A DNA stretch of 64,000 nt from assembly GCA_026390595.1 (NCBI GenBank), contig JAPLFQ010000007.1:101157-165156 (forward strand), written 5' to 3'. The stretch comes from Ignavibacteriales bacterium (GTDB lineage Bacteria; Bacteroidota; Ignavibacteria; UBA10030). Under the pieces are notes generated by a model. It had not been told where the DNA came from, searched no databases, and was given only the letters and a program-made list of their open reading frames with translations. The translations under genes were made by a program, and so were the position numbers. Positions 36,675-45,221 of the stretch are shown in pieces (positions within the stretch are counted from its first letter, which is position 1; each line of letters starts with the position of its first letter).

Positions 36675-37328
36675 TCAGGCCTGCTTGGCTGCATCGAAGA
36701 AGCGGGAGAGCTTTGTTTCGTCGAGGGAGCCATTGGTCCGGACGCCGTTGCAGAGATCGACACCAAACGGACGGACGAGGCGGATTGCGTCGGCGACATT
36801 CTCGGGGTTGAGTCCGCCGGCGAGATAGACAGGCTTCGATATCAGGGCGCAGATTGTTTTACTGACGGTCCAATCATGCACGCGCCCTGTTCCGCCAAGT
36901 TGTTTGACCGGGAGATTTGGGTTACCCGAGTCAAGGAGAAGTGCGTCGACAAAAGGAGCCACGGACAAGGTGGCTGCAATGGCATCGTTCCCGGTGACGT
37001 GAACAACCTGGACGATTGATACGGAGGGAAGAGAGTTCTTCAATTCGCGATAGGTTTCGAACGGAACGGCATCAACGAGTTGTACCGTGTTCGCGTTGGT
37101 CCTACGCTGTTGGTCGATGATGGAAGGCGCATCTTGTTTGGACGTCAGAAGAAAGGTAGAGACGCCGGCGGGAAGGCGCGGAATAATGTCGGCGATCAGA
37201 TCCTCCGAAATTGGTCCCGGTCCGCTCGGCATTGCGGAAACAAACCCGAGCGCCGAAGCGCCGTATCGGATTGCCATCTCCGCCTCTTCAATGCTCTTGA
37301 TACAGCAGATTTTTACACGCGTGTTCAT
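36675..37328 (-). CDS. Phosphoribosylanthranilate isomerase-like (TrpF-like) protein
   Basis: A 217-aa TIM-barrel protein of the TrpF family: VKICCIKSIEEAEMAIRYGASALGFV (general-base Cys in KIC), an Asp in LLLDSG at the place of the general acid, GGTGRVHDW and LAGGLNPENVADAI for phosphate binding. In tryptophan synthesis TrpF isomerises phosphoribosylanthranilate. The usual KICG is KICC and the end reads GVDLCNGVRT in place of GVDxxSGVE. No other trp gene is nearby. It could be the cell's TrpF or a diverged paralogue. Confidence 0.75.
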   Translation of the reverse strand: MNTRVKICCIKSIEEAEMAIRYGASALGFVSAMPSGPGPISEDLIADIIPRLPAGVSTFLLTSKQDAPSIIDQQRRTNANTVQLVDAVPFETYRELKNSLPSVSIVQVVHVTGNDAIAATLSVAPFVDALLLDSGNPNLPVKQLGGTGRVHDWTVSKTICALISKPVYLAGGLNPENVADAIRLVRPFGVDLCNGVRTNGSLDETKLSRFFDAAKQA

Positions 37329-37344
37329 GATGAGTGAAGAGTAA

Positions 37345-37455
37345 ACAGTAAATGGTGAATCGAAACAGGCAACTTGGAACTTTGAACCTCATACTTGGAA
37401 CTTTGAATTCACAACTCAAAACGTGAAACCCAAAACTCAAAACCTGCAAACTCCC
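37345..37455. repeat. Quasi-repeat spacer (AACTTGGAACTTTGAA words)
   Basis: The gap upstream of the TrpF-like gene repeats caacttggaactttgaac, atacttggaactttgaattc, caactcaaaacgtgaaacc and caaaactcaaaacctg. This is a low-complexity spacer related to that at 3521-3603. No gene was seen. Confidence 0.45.
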
Positions 37456-37461
37456 CGACCT

Positions 37462-38400
37462 TCATTCTTCTTTAGCCGAGAGCGTCTCGATCGCCTTTGA
37501 TCTCTTTCTTGTGCCGAATATGGTGATCGTGGCAACTGCCGCGATGATCAAAGCCGCTGCGAGAAATACGCGGGTCGGCAGCTGCTCGCCGCCGACGGAC
37601 CAGCCGATGAATACGGCAACGATCGGATTCACATATGCGTAGGTCGACGCACGTGTCGGCGTCGTGTTGCGAAAAAGCCAGATGTACGATGAGAAACCGA
37701 TGATGGAGCCAAAGACGACGAGATACGCTACAGCAAAAAGGGAAGTGGTCGTAATGTGCGCCAGGTGGAGCTGGCGCAGCTCTCCCATGAGGAGTCCGAC
37801 GACGATCAATCCCACGCCGCCGACAAGCATCTCCATGCCATTGGCAATTGCGGGCGACGAAGGGAGTTTTGCCCGCCGTGAATAGAACGATCCGAAAGCC
37901 CAACAGACCGATGACACAAGCAGGACAGACGCGCCGAGAGCGCTCACTTCGCCTCCTCCGACGAGATCGGCCGGGTCGACGAGGATGGCAATCCCGAGTG
38001 TCCCGAGAGCCAAACCGATGAAAACACCGGCAGTCGGACGAGTGCCTCCCTGCATCCAGTCGATGAGGATGAACCAGAGAGGACTGACAGCGACGAGGAG
38101 AGCAGCGATGCCGGAGGGGATCAATTGTTCGGACCAGCTGAGGCCGCCGTTGCCGACGAGCAGGAGCATCAGTCCGACGATGGCGGCGGATTTCCAATGT
38201 GTAAGTGTCGGTCGTTCCTTGGAGCGAACGTATCCCCAGAGGTACATCATCGATCCGGCGATAATGAACCGGAAGCCAGCCATGAGCAGCGGCGGAATCG
38301 TCTCAATGGCGAGGCGAATAGCAAGATAAGTCGAGCCCCAGACAATATAGACCGAGGCAAACGCAGCAATCAGTTTCAGTCGTGGGGGAGATGAGTGCAT
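37462..38400 (-). CDS. EamA-family (DMT) transporter
   Basis: A 312-aa inner-membrane protein with ten predicted helices and the duplicated EamA domain (first half from ASVYIVWGSTYLAIRLA, second from SALGASVLLVSSVCWAFGSFYSRRA). Such drug/metabolite carriers export amino acids or other small solutes. The C-terminus is cytoplasmic and basic (FGTRKRSKAIETL). It starts seven bases after the Cdd1-like gene stop, so the two are probably one message. The substrate is unknown. Confidence 0.9.
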   Translation of the reverse strand: MHSSPPRLKLIAAFASVYIVWGSTYLAIRLAIETIPPLLMAGFRFIIAGSMMYLWGYVRSKERPTLTHWKSAAIVGLMLLLVGNGGLSWSEQLIPSGIAALLVAVSPLWFILIDWMQGGTRPTAGVFIGLALGTLGIAILVDPADLVGGGEVSALGASVLLVSSVCWAFGSFYSRRAKLPSSPAIANGMEMLVGGVGLIVVGLLMGELRQLHLAHITTTSLFAVAYLVVFGSIIGFSSYIWLFRNTTPTRASTYAYVNPIVAVFIGWSVGGEQLPTRVFLAAALIIAAVATITIFGTRKRSKAIETLSAKEE

Positions 38401-38407
38401 AACGGTG

Positions 38408-38701
38408 TCAGGTGAGCGTTCTGTTTTTCCAGTTCCACCACTTCAGGAGTTCAGGCTGCCTGCGTTGCGTTGAGGCATAATAGACTGCGCATCGGAAAAC
38501 GTACAAGAGACATCGATCGATTGGCATCCCGACCTGGGCGCAACGCTTGATGTAAAGTTCCTCGGGATCTTTTCCTTCAAGGTCGGGGACTTTCCGGATG
38601 CCGAGCTCCCATAAGTCCTCCGCAATGCTCTTGCCGACGCCGGGAATCTCCTGGAGCGACTTCAGGGATTGTTGTTTCAACCTTGTATTCATAAGGGTCA
38701 T
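38408..38701 (-). CDS. Cdd1-type helix-hairpin-helix protein
   Basis: A 97-aa protein matching the small Cdd1 (pathogenicity-locus) family. It has a helix-hairpin-helix motif (LQEIPGVGKSIAEDLWELGIRKVPDLEGKDPEELY), the conserved PIDRCLLYVFRCAVYYAS and the terminal LLKWWNWK. The hairpin motif suggests nucleic-acid binding; the biological role of the family is not established. Its stop is seven bases from the EamA start. Confidence 0.85.
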   Translation of the reverse strand: MTLMNTRLKQQSLKSLQEIPGVGKSIAEDLWELGIRKVPDLEGKDPEELYIKRCAQVGMPIDRCLLYVFRCAVYYASTQRRQPELLKWWNWKNRTLT

Positions 38702-38749
38702 CTTTCAGTCTCAGCCGTCTGAGCACACCAGTGAAGCAGGGATTCTCCG

Positions 38750-39859
38750 CTACTTTTTCAGCGATAGAGTATCGAGCGGCATTCCTTTGTCGTTATATAC
38801 CATCAGGTCGAAGGAGGAGGGAGTGACATCGATGATTCCGTAGTTATACTCTTTCGCCGCCTTGACGACGTAGGGAGCTGTCCCGAGATTGTAGAGTGGA
38901 GCTCCGACAGATCCGATGACCATGTGATGTACGCCATCGACGAGATTGTGCTGGAAGAAATGAGAATGTCCGTTGAAGACCACATTCACGTGATTTGGCA
39001 CGAAGACATTCTCAGACATTTTCATCATGAGACTGTCCTCGCCGTGACCGCCCGCGCAATAGCCGGGTCTGTGGTTGATCACGACCTTCCACGCTTTTGT
39101 CGCGCTAGAGAGATCATGCTCGGCGAACCGGTATTGCAGGCTTCCCTCGTAGTATGGGATTTCGTTGTTCAGGACAAGAACATGCATGTCGCCGTAGTCA
39201 AATGAATAGTATTCCTGAACTTCCGAGGGAGACTCTGGTGCCTGCGTGAACGCACGTGTGTTTTGCGTCCATCTTTCATGGTTGCCTGGTGTATTAAAGA
39301 ATGGGACCTCCGCAATGAGGGCGAGTTCCTCCGGGCGGAAGAATTGTTCCTTGAGAGATCCGTACTTGGCGTTGATAGCCAAGTCGCCCCCGTACAACGA
39401 CATGACTGGATGTGCTTCGCGAACTCGTCTGGCGATGGTGTCATGCACCGTTACGCCGGTCCGGAAATCCGCCATCCATGCAAAACGGAATGGTGTTCCG
39501 GGATTCGGTGCGGTCTGAAACGACGCATCACCCGATTTCGAACCATTGTACACCACTCTGTAATGATACCGTGTATTCGGCGATAGGCTGCTGATCTTGA
39601 TGTTGTGGATGAACGTCGAGTCGCTGGTTGTATCGCAGGAGGTTGTCCAGGACTGGAAGCCGTATGATTTCGTGAGACCATACTCGACCATCAGCGAATC
39701 TGTTGAATAACTCTCAGCAAGCACATAGACACTGGTGTTTGTGACGGCCTGCAGGTACGGTGGCACCAACGCTCCGACATATTGGGCGCGCGCAGAAGGA
39801 CACACAACGAAAAGAACAACGACAAACCAGAGACCAGCAAAAATCGTTCTTTGACTCAT
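38750..39859 (-). CDS. Secreted metallophosphoesterase with N-terminal FN3-like domain
   Basis: A 369-aa exported protein (signal peptide to about residue 25, SARAQ). An FN3-like domain (about 30-120, NTRYHYRVVYNG) precedes a calcineurin-type phosphoesterase as in purple acid phosphatases. Motifs are MADFRTG (motif I), YGGDLAIN (GD), PGNHE (GNH), VINHRP (His) and NGHSHFF (GHxH). Motif I reads D-x-R where many relatives have D-x-H. It probably releases phosphate from organic esters outside the cytoplasm. It lies 30 bases downstream of tag on the same strand. Confidence 0.88.
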   Translation of the reverse strand: MSQRTIFAGLWFVVVLFVVCPSARAQYVGALVPPYLQAVTNTSVYVLAESYSTDSLMVEYGLTKSYGFQSWTTSCDTTSDSTFIHNIKISSLSPNTRYHYRVVYNGSKSGDASFQTAPNPGTPFRFAWMADFRTGVTVHDTIARRVREAHPVMSLYGGDLAINAKYGSLKEQFFRPEELALIAEVPFFNTPGNHERWTQNTRAFTQAPESPSEVQEYYSFDYGDMHVLVLNNEIPYYEGSLQYRFAEHDLSSATKAWKVVINHRPGYCAGGHGEDSLMMKMSENVFVPNHVNVVFNGHSHFFQHNLVDGVHHMVIGSVGAPLYNLGTAPYVVKAAKEYNYGIIDVTPSSFDLMVYNDKGMPLDTLSLKK

Positions 39860-39889
39860 AAACAGTTTCGTCGAGCGAATGTGAATGGA

Positions 39890-40456
39890 TTAAGGAACAC
39901 GCTGATTGTGTTTGAAACATCGTGTGATGTGATCGTTGACCATACCGGTCGCTTGCATAAAAGCATAACAAATCGTTGAGCCGACAAAACGAAATCCGCG
40001 TTTCTTGAGATCCTTGCTCATCGCGTCCGACTCCGCGGTCCTGGGTGGTATCTCTTTCAACGATTTCCATCGGTTCTGTTTTTGTCTTCCGCCGATGAAC
40101 AGCCAGATGTAGGTATCGAAAGCGCCGAATTCCTTCTGCACCGCAAGAAATGCCTTCGCATTCCCGATCGCAGCGTCAATCTTCAGACGGTTACGAACGA
40201 TTCCCGCGTTTGCCAGAAGTTGACGCTTCTTACGCGCGTCGTACCGGGCGATCTTGGACGGATCAAACTTGTCGAACGCTTTCCGGTAGTCCTCACGCTT
40301 CTTAAGAATGGTGATCCAGCTGAGCCCGGCCTGTGCCCCCTCGAGAATCAGCATCTCGAACAGTTTGCGATCATCGTGAACGGGAACACCCCATTCGTTG
40401 TCGTGATAATCCTGATACAACGGATCAGAGGTTGACCACCCGCATCGTTCCAGCAT
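39890..40456 (-). CDS. tag: DNA-3-methyladenine glycosylase I
   Basis: A 188-aa repair enzyme that removes 3-methyladenine from alkylated DNA. The structural zinc ligands of Tag are all present: C5 (RCGW), H18 (YHDNEWG), H176 and C180 (NDHITRCF), one residue offset from E. coli. The EGAQAGLSWITILKKREDYRKAF and GFRFVGSTICYAFMQATGMVNDH segments are diagnostic. Length matches the family. Confidence 0.96.
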   Translation of the reverse strand: MLERCGWSTSDPLYQDYHDNEWGVPVHDDRKLFEMLILEGAQAGLSWITILKKREDYRKAFDKFDPSKIARYDARKKRQLLANAGIVRNRLKIDAAIGNAKAFLAVQKEFGAFDTYIWLFIGGRQKQNRWKSLKEIPPRTAESDAMSKDLKKRGFRFVGSTICYAFMQATGMVNDHITRCFKHNQRVP

Positions 40457-40615
40457 GTTGTTTCCATCCTATCAAAACCTTGACAAAGCGAAGCGCAAAG
40501 ACCGCGAAGGGTGCCAAGCCTTCTTAAGGAAACGATTTTCTCGAAATCTCGTGCTTCGCGGTTTCTTGGCGACCTTGGCGGTTTGTCTTCTCAGAGTAAT
40601 TCCGCTTTCATTCCG
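40457..40615. other. Spacer with opposed CCGCGAAG/GCCAAG words
   Basis: This 159-bp gap holds gcgaagcgcaaagaccgcgaagggtgccaag (about 40487-40517) and, facing it, gtgcttcgcggtttcttggcgaccttggcgg (about 40551-40581). The two halves can pair imperfectly and may end the protease message. No gene was seen. Confidence 0.35.
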
Positions 40616-43072
40616 TTACTCAAACTCATAGCCAAAATCCCCGATCGGCTGACCCGGTGGTGCTTCCACGGGTCGGGGAATACTCACTTTTTTGGGATCC
40701 TGCAGAAATCTCTCAATCTCAGAGAATGCAAAAAGATTCTGTGCACGTTGGTTCGGGTCTTTCACTGGTTTCGATTCAGCAGCCAGCCAGTTCCTGAGTT
40801 CCGAGAGTTTTAGCGTCGCAACGGCGCGGACCTGGGGAGTCGCCCGGTCCATCGACGCAAGCGACATCAGATTGTACATCACAACATAGTTCACACTTCT
40901 CTGAACCTCGGCTTGAAATCCCAAAGCTCTGGTGGTTTTCCATGTTTTTGTAATGAGCTTGTCCATCACTTCGTCGAGACCCGGCTGTGAGGCGTCCCGG
41001 GCACACTGTTGCACCAGCCGCGAAGCCCGATCCGAATTGAGAATGAAACTGACCGTGTGATTCGCCAGAACTTCTGCCGGCGCAAGAGCATCAAACGTCA
41101 ATCCCGTGCGGGAAGAAAACAGCTCGCGGTGCCTCTCGTATCCTGCAGGATGAGGAGGAATCAATTTGAGTATGGATTCCGGCAGTGTGAGTGAGGCTGG
41201 GGCGATCGTATTCAAGAGAGCGTCCAGTGCCCGCCGTTGTTCGCCGGCGGGCACAAGGGCAGTCGGTACCTGTCCATCATCGCGAAGTGCATAGGTGTAG
41301 TTCACACCGCCGAGGACTTTCGCGGCAGCTTCGATTTGATAGCGATGTCCGAGATACAACGGAACAAGCGCTTCCTCAAGTGTGGCGAGCGGAGCGCCAG
41401 GCCGAATGTTGTTTTCGCCGAAGCGCGACAAGGCAATCGAGCGCACGCGCATGAACCTGAGAAGCTCATCGACCGCGTTTGTACCGTTGTCCCATAGGTG
41501 TGTGAACGGCTGAGCGCTTCCCGGCGGCCGCGCATCCTGGTCGGTCAGAAAAATCAGCCCGCGGTGCCTCGCATCGTCCAAAATGGAGTTCAACGCCTTC
41601 TTTTCATCTGTGCCTTGCGGAAAATCCTGATACCCGTAGGCGATGGCGACCTTGTCCCATTCGCCGACACCTGACGTGTAAGCGTTCGAAAGATCGAGCG
41701 TGCTGTCTTTGGTGATTGTGACCAAAGGATAAGGATAGTCCATCACCGAGGCGCGGTTGACCGTGCTTGAAATGTAGTTGTGTCCGAGGCCGAGCGTGTG
41801 ACCTACTTCGTGCGCGGCGAGCTGCCGTAATCGTGCAAGAACCATCTTCTCGAGCTCGGCGGACACAGGTTTCCCTTTTTCGTATGGAGCGAGCAACCCT
41901 TCGGCAATGAGATAATCCTGCCGGTCCCGGAGCGAACCAAGAGAGACAGCTCCCTTCATGATCTCTCCCGTCCGAGGATCTGAGACAGAACCACCGTACG
42001 ACCAGCCACGCGTTGCACGGTGAACCCATTGAATGATATTGTAGCGAATGTCCATCGGGTCCGCCCCTGCGGGCATCAGCTCGACGCGAAAAGCATTCTT
42101 GAATCCCGCTGCTTCGAACGCTTTGGTCCACCAGCCGGCTCCCTCAACGAGAGCAGTGCGGATCGGTTCCGGTGCACCGCGATCGACGTAATAGACAATC
42201 GGATTCAACACTTCACTCATTGCTGCATCGGGATGCATTTTCTGCAGACGATGACGGGCAATGAAGCGCTTGACGACCGGTTCGCTTAACGGAGCCGCGA
42301 AATCCATGTAACTTATTCCAAAGAATCCCGCCCGGGGATCAAACGCACGTGGCTTGTAGTTTGCATCTGGCAGTTGGGCAAACGATTGATGTTCCCGCAC
42401 AGTGATCGCCTGAGGAGTCGGCACAACCTGCCGGACCCATTGTCCCGGATCTTCTCCGGTGAACGTGAGCGTTACTTCCACTTCGGTATTCTTCGGGAAG
42501 TTCTTTGTTCGCGGGAGATAGAATGCGCAGCGGGACAAGTCGAGGCGGTACATTCCCTGGTTTGACTGCTTCAAACTGCCAATGACGTCGTGGGAGTCGC
42601 GGAGATAGAACGAAGTAGCGTCGACGAGGACGCGCGAGCCCTCCTCAGCAGCCACATCAAATCCCCACAACACAGATTGTGCAAATGCTTCTTCGACAGC
42701 GCGTAATTCATCAGCATTTGTACTACCGGCCCGGTAATCATAGTTTGGCTGAACTAGAAGGACCTTCGGTCCCGATCGTTCGAATTTGACAACCTTTTCG
42801 CCTCCGATTTGCCCCCGATCGAGCCCGATGTCGTTCGACCCGATACCGGCAGGGAGAGAACTTACGTAGAGAAACTCACTGCTCCATTTGTCGATTTCGA
42901 GCCAGAGTTTGCCCGCTTTGGAGTCCCAGTAGAATGTGAAGTAGCCTGGAAATTTCTCCATGCCCGGAACTTTGTCGGCTATCGTGGCTGGCTTGGTCTC
43001 GGTCTTCGTCTGGGCTGATGAAAGTGCAGGTATCACGAGAGCAGTTATCAGAAGAATCACCAATCGCTTCAT
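40616..43072 (-). CDS. Exported zinc metalloprotease (DUF5117/DUF4953 type, metzincin motif)
   Basis: An 818-aa protein with a signal peptide (residues 1-20, LSSAQ). N-terminal DUF5118/5117-like regions (KFPGYFTFYWDSKAGKLWLEIDKW) precede a peptidase with HEVGHTLGLGHN, the HExxHxxGxxH zinc site, and a following Met-turn (SVMDYPYP). This places it among metzincin-like proteases common in Bacteroidota. It should degrade proteins outside the cytoplasm. Length matches relatives of about 800 residues. Confidence 0.92.
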   Translation of the reverse strand: MKRLVILLITALVIPALSSAQTKTETKPATIADKVPGMEKFPGYFTFYWDSKAGKLWLEIDKWSSEFLYVSSLPAGIGSNDIGLDRGQIGGEKVVKFERSGPKVLLVQPNYDYRAGSTNADELRAVEEAFAQSVLWGFDVAAEEGSRVLVDATSFYLRDSHDVIGSLKQSNQGMYRLDLSRCAFYLPRTKNFPKNTEVEVTLTFTGEDPGQWVRQVVPTPQAITVREHQSFAQLPDANYKPRAFDPRAGFFGISYMDFAAPLSEPVVKRFIARHRLQKMHPDAAMSEVLNPIVYYVDRGAPEPIRTALVEGAGWWTKAFEAAGFKNAFRVELMPAGADPMDIRYNIIQWVHRATRGWSYGGSVSDPRTGEIMKGAVSLGSLRDRQDYLIAEGLLAPYEKGKPVSAELEKMVLARLRQLAAHEVGHTLGLGHNYISSTVNRASVMDYPYPLVTITKDSTLDLSNAYTSGVGEWDKVAIAYGYQDFPQGTDEKKALNSILDDARHRGLIFLTDQDARPPGSAQPFTHLWDNGTNAVDELLRFMRVRSIALSRFGENNIRPGAPLATLEEALVPLYLGHRYQIEAAAKVLGGVNYTYALRDDGQVPTALVPAGEQRRALDALLNTIAPASLTLPESILKLIPPHPAGYERHRELFSSRTGLTFDALAPAEVLANHTVSFILNSDRASRLVQQCARDASQPGLDEVMDKLITKTWKTTRALGFQAEVQRSVNYVVMYNLMSLASMDRATPQVRAVATLKLSELRNWLAAESKPVKDPNQRAQNLFAFSEIERFLQDPKKVSIPRPVEAPPGQPIGDFGYEFE

Positions 43073-43348
43073 GCATGCGCCTCGTTCTGATGGAAGAAAA
43101 GTGTGAGGAAAAAGGTAGAGAAGAGAGGGGGTAAAATCAATTCAATTCTAACAAGTCAGCTGGCACCTGACGTCCCCTCTCGTGTGAGGCGTTGTGCGTT
43201 GAGAGAGGGGAGCAGAGGGGTGTGTGCTCTTGATCGGCACGCGGAAAAGAAAAAACACACACCCCTTACATCCCCTCTTCCCGTAACTCATGCCTGCCCA
43301 CAGAGGGGACTGTCAAAACTTCGGAAAGAATGAAGACGAAGGTGTTTG
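43073..43348. other. Intergenic region with opposed GAGGGG/CCCCTC tracts
   Basis: A 276-bp gap. It holds gagaggggagcagaggggtgtgtg (about 43201-43224) and, after an A-rich loop, cacacaccccttacatcccctcttc (about 43256-43280), which can pair over most of their length. A second CCCCTCTC/GAGAGAGGGG pair lies at about 43174-43209. Likely a terminator-like or repeat structure after the HEGGH gene. Confidence 0.4.
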
Positions 43349-43993
43349 TCACAACCCGTCGCTCGCGTCTTCCGGGGGCACTTCATTGACCGGTGGAATG
43401 GAAGTCCTTGGTCGAACGAGACCAACGGGACGCAGAGTCTTTGGCGTTGGAGGTGGAAAGAACTCTGCGCGAATATCGAAAACGATATAGTACACAGTCA
43501 CGCCAACTGCGCCGAGCAAACTGATGGTTCCAAGAAACGCGACCACGGCTGCGAGATCCCCAGCAGAATCCATGATTCCCAGGTATCCGCACAACCATCG
43601 CCAGTCGTGCATCGCATGGCGCGAGATGAGCGTAAGCTGCTGCTTGGGAGCATCCGCGATGTAAATGGACACATTGATCATGTTCTGCCCGAGCCAGTAG
43701 AGTGTCGCCATGAGTGTCCGGGGGCCGCTCGTTCGCAGGAAGACGACAATCGTCGTAACGGGGATGATGAACTGAATGAGGGATCCCCCTAGAAAATGCA
43801 TGAACTGCCCGAGGAACCTGAAAATCCCGTGCCCCCCCTCGTGGATGAACAAATCGATGGTGTCGATGATCCAGACAACGAAAGGCATGTCGTGACGGCC
43901 GTGCGGTGTCTGATAATCGGTTGCGAGGTAGAGGGAGAGATATCCCAGGAGTATCAGAAAAAGAACCTCAACGGCTATCAGGGCGCGTTTCAT
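43349..43993 (-). CDS. Membrane protein with HEGGH metalloprotease-like motif
   Basis: A 214-aa protein with about five membrane helices (ALIAVEVLFLILLGYLSLYLAT; SLIQFIIPVTTIVVFL; TLMATLYWLGQNMINVSIYIA; GDLAAVVAFLGTISLLGAVGVTVYYIVF). LFIHEGGHGIFRFLG fits an HExxH zinc site at a membrane face, as in membrane-embedded metalloproteases. The second Asp motif of classic M50 enzymes is not obvious. The tail is Pro-rich. It is transcribed away from the first ECF sigma gene across a 200-bp region, so a role in cutting the anti-sigma factors is possible but untested. The start at 43993 begins the first helix. Confidence 0.65.
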   Translation of the reverse strand: MKRALIAVEVLFLILLGYLSLYLATDYQTPHGRHDMPFVVWIIDTIDLFIHEGGHGIFRFLGQFMHFLGGSLIQFIIPVTTIVVFLRTSGPRTLMATLYWLGQNMINVSIYIADAPKQQLTLISRHAMHDWRWLCGYLGIMDSAGDLAAVVAFLGTISLLGAVGVTVYYIVFDIRAEFFPPPTPKTLRPVGLVRPRTSIPPVNEVPPEDASDGL

Positions 43994-44092
43994 CAAAATG
44001 GCTGTTTGAGGAGTATTGGAGTGAGATTGCTGGAAAAGCTCCGGGAATGTAGACAACATGGTAACGAAAGTCAATTCGCAGAAATGAGAACA

Positions 44093-44120
44093 GCAACTTT
44101 TTCCGGGTTTCACCATCTCT
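44093..44120 (+). promoter_or_regulatory. ECF-type promoter of sigma cassette 1
   Basis: GCAACTT at 44093-44099 (-35) and ATCTCT at 44115-44120 (-10) are separated by 15 bases. The same GCAACTT-like element with the same spacing precedes the other three ECF sigma genes; AACAGCAACTTTTT is identical to cassette 2. The layout is close to the GGAACTT-N15-GTCTAA form of RpoE-type sigma factors. Predicted leader about 68 bases. Confidence 0.65.
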
Positions 44121-44193
44121 CTTGTGAGAGGTTGACAGTGACGGTCGGAGTGCTAACTTACGTGCATACTCCAATCATTATCAGAAAACAATC

Positions 44194-44751
44194 GTGCAGC
44201 CGGTCAGAGACGAACAAATCGATGAACGCTCTTTGATTGATGGGGGACAGTCGTTCGTCCACGTCTACCATCGGTACAAGCATAGGGTCTACGCATATTG
44301 CTACCGGCTTCTCCGGCATCCGCAGAACGCCGAAGATGCGACGCAGGAGACCTTCATCAAGATCCATCGGTCTCTTGGTCAACTCGAAAACGTCGCGTCG
44401 TTGCAGGCGTGGATTTTTTCGATAGCGCGCAACGAATCGTTCACGATTCTCCGCCGGTTGCGGCCGACAGAAGAATTGGAAACAGAGTCAGAGAATATGT
44501 GGGATGAGGAGGGACCGCTCGACAAGGTGGTTCAGAAGGAAAGAGTTGCGGTGGTTCAGCATTGTCTGGGACTTCTGAAGCCGACCTATCGTGAACTTCT
44601 CATACTCAAGGAATACGAGCAGCTCTCGTATGCAGAAATATCCCAGGTCACGGGAGCCACGCAAAGCGCCATCAAATCGGGGTTGTTCAAAGCCAGGCGG
44701 GCGATGGGAAGAAAGTTGGATTCGATACTGAAGGAAAGGAATGAGTTATGA
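44194..44751 (+). CDS. ECF sigma factor, cassette 1
   Basis: A 185-aa sigma-70 family member with regions 2 and 4 only. Region 2: FVHVYHRYKHRVYAYCYRLLRHPQNAEDATQETFIKIHR (DAxQETF core-binding motif). Region 4: YRELLILKEYEQLSYAEISQVTGATQSAIKSGLFKARRAM (helix-turn-helix that reads the -35). The linker has NMWDEEGPLDKVVQKE, related to the W-x-E-E-T-P linker of the other three sigma factors. The start is a GTG. The stop overlaps the anti-sigma start (ATGA at 44748-44751), so both are made in step. Confidence 0.93.
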   Translation: MQPVRDEQIDERSLIDGGQSFVHVYHRYKHRVYAYCYRLLRHPQNAEDATQETFIKIHRSLGQLENVASLQAWIFSIARNESFTILRRLRPTEELETESENMWDEEGPLDKVVQKERVAVVQHCLGLLKPTYRELLILKEYEQLSYAEISQVTGATQSAIKSGLFKARRAMGRKLDSILKERNEL

Positions 44752-45212
44752 AGTGTGAAGAGTACCAGGAGCAGGTGAGCGCGTTGATTGACAACGAGCT
44801 GGCGGATCAGGCGTCGGAGATGTTGTTTGAGCACCTGAGCAGGTGTTCTGCCTGCAGAGCGGCACTTCGCTCAGGATTGGAGTTGAGGGAAAACCTGAAG
44901 GAAGACCTGCCTCCATTGGCGCCGAAAGAACTGGATGAACGGGTGATGACCGCGGTGGCGCGCCGCAAGCAGGGCGAACCCGATCGCGCAGCCATCCCGG
45001 CAACGATCTGGCAGCGAAGGTTCTCAATGCGGGTTCCTGTAGCTGCGGTTGCCATATTTCTGCTCATCTTTGGAAGCGTCCTGCTGTCGGCGATCTGGGC
45101 TGAATCCAATCAAACCGCCGATGTTCGAAGAGTTCAGACAGTATTTCTCACTGCCATTCCGGCCGTGGAAGTCCGTGCGTATACAATGCAGCCAATGACG
45201 ACAATTCAATAG
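44748..45212 (+). CDS. Zinc-finger anti-sigma factor, cassette 1
   Basis: A 154-aa membrane anti-sigma factor. The N-terminal zf-HC2 domain has the ZAS zinc motif HLSRCSAC (HxxxCxxC). One membrane helix (VPVAAVAIFLLIFGSVLLSAIW, about 94-115) leads to a short outer segment (FLTAIPAVEVRAYTMQP). It should hold the overlapping sigma factor inactive until a signal changes the zinc site or the outer segment. The outer tail resembles that of cassette 3 (LPAIQVVGFYPS). Confidence 0.92.
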   Translation: MKCEEYQEQVSALIDNELADQASEMLFEHLSRCSACRAALRSGLELRENLKEDLPPLAPKELDERVMTAVARRKQGEPDRAAIPATIWQRRFSMRVPVAAVAIFLLIFGSVLLSAIWAESNQTADVRRVQTVFLTAIPAVEVRAYTMQPMTTIQ

Positions 45213-45221
45213 GGAGGCGAT

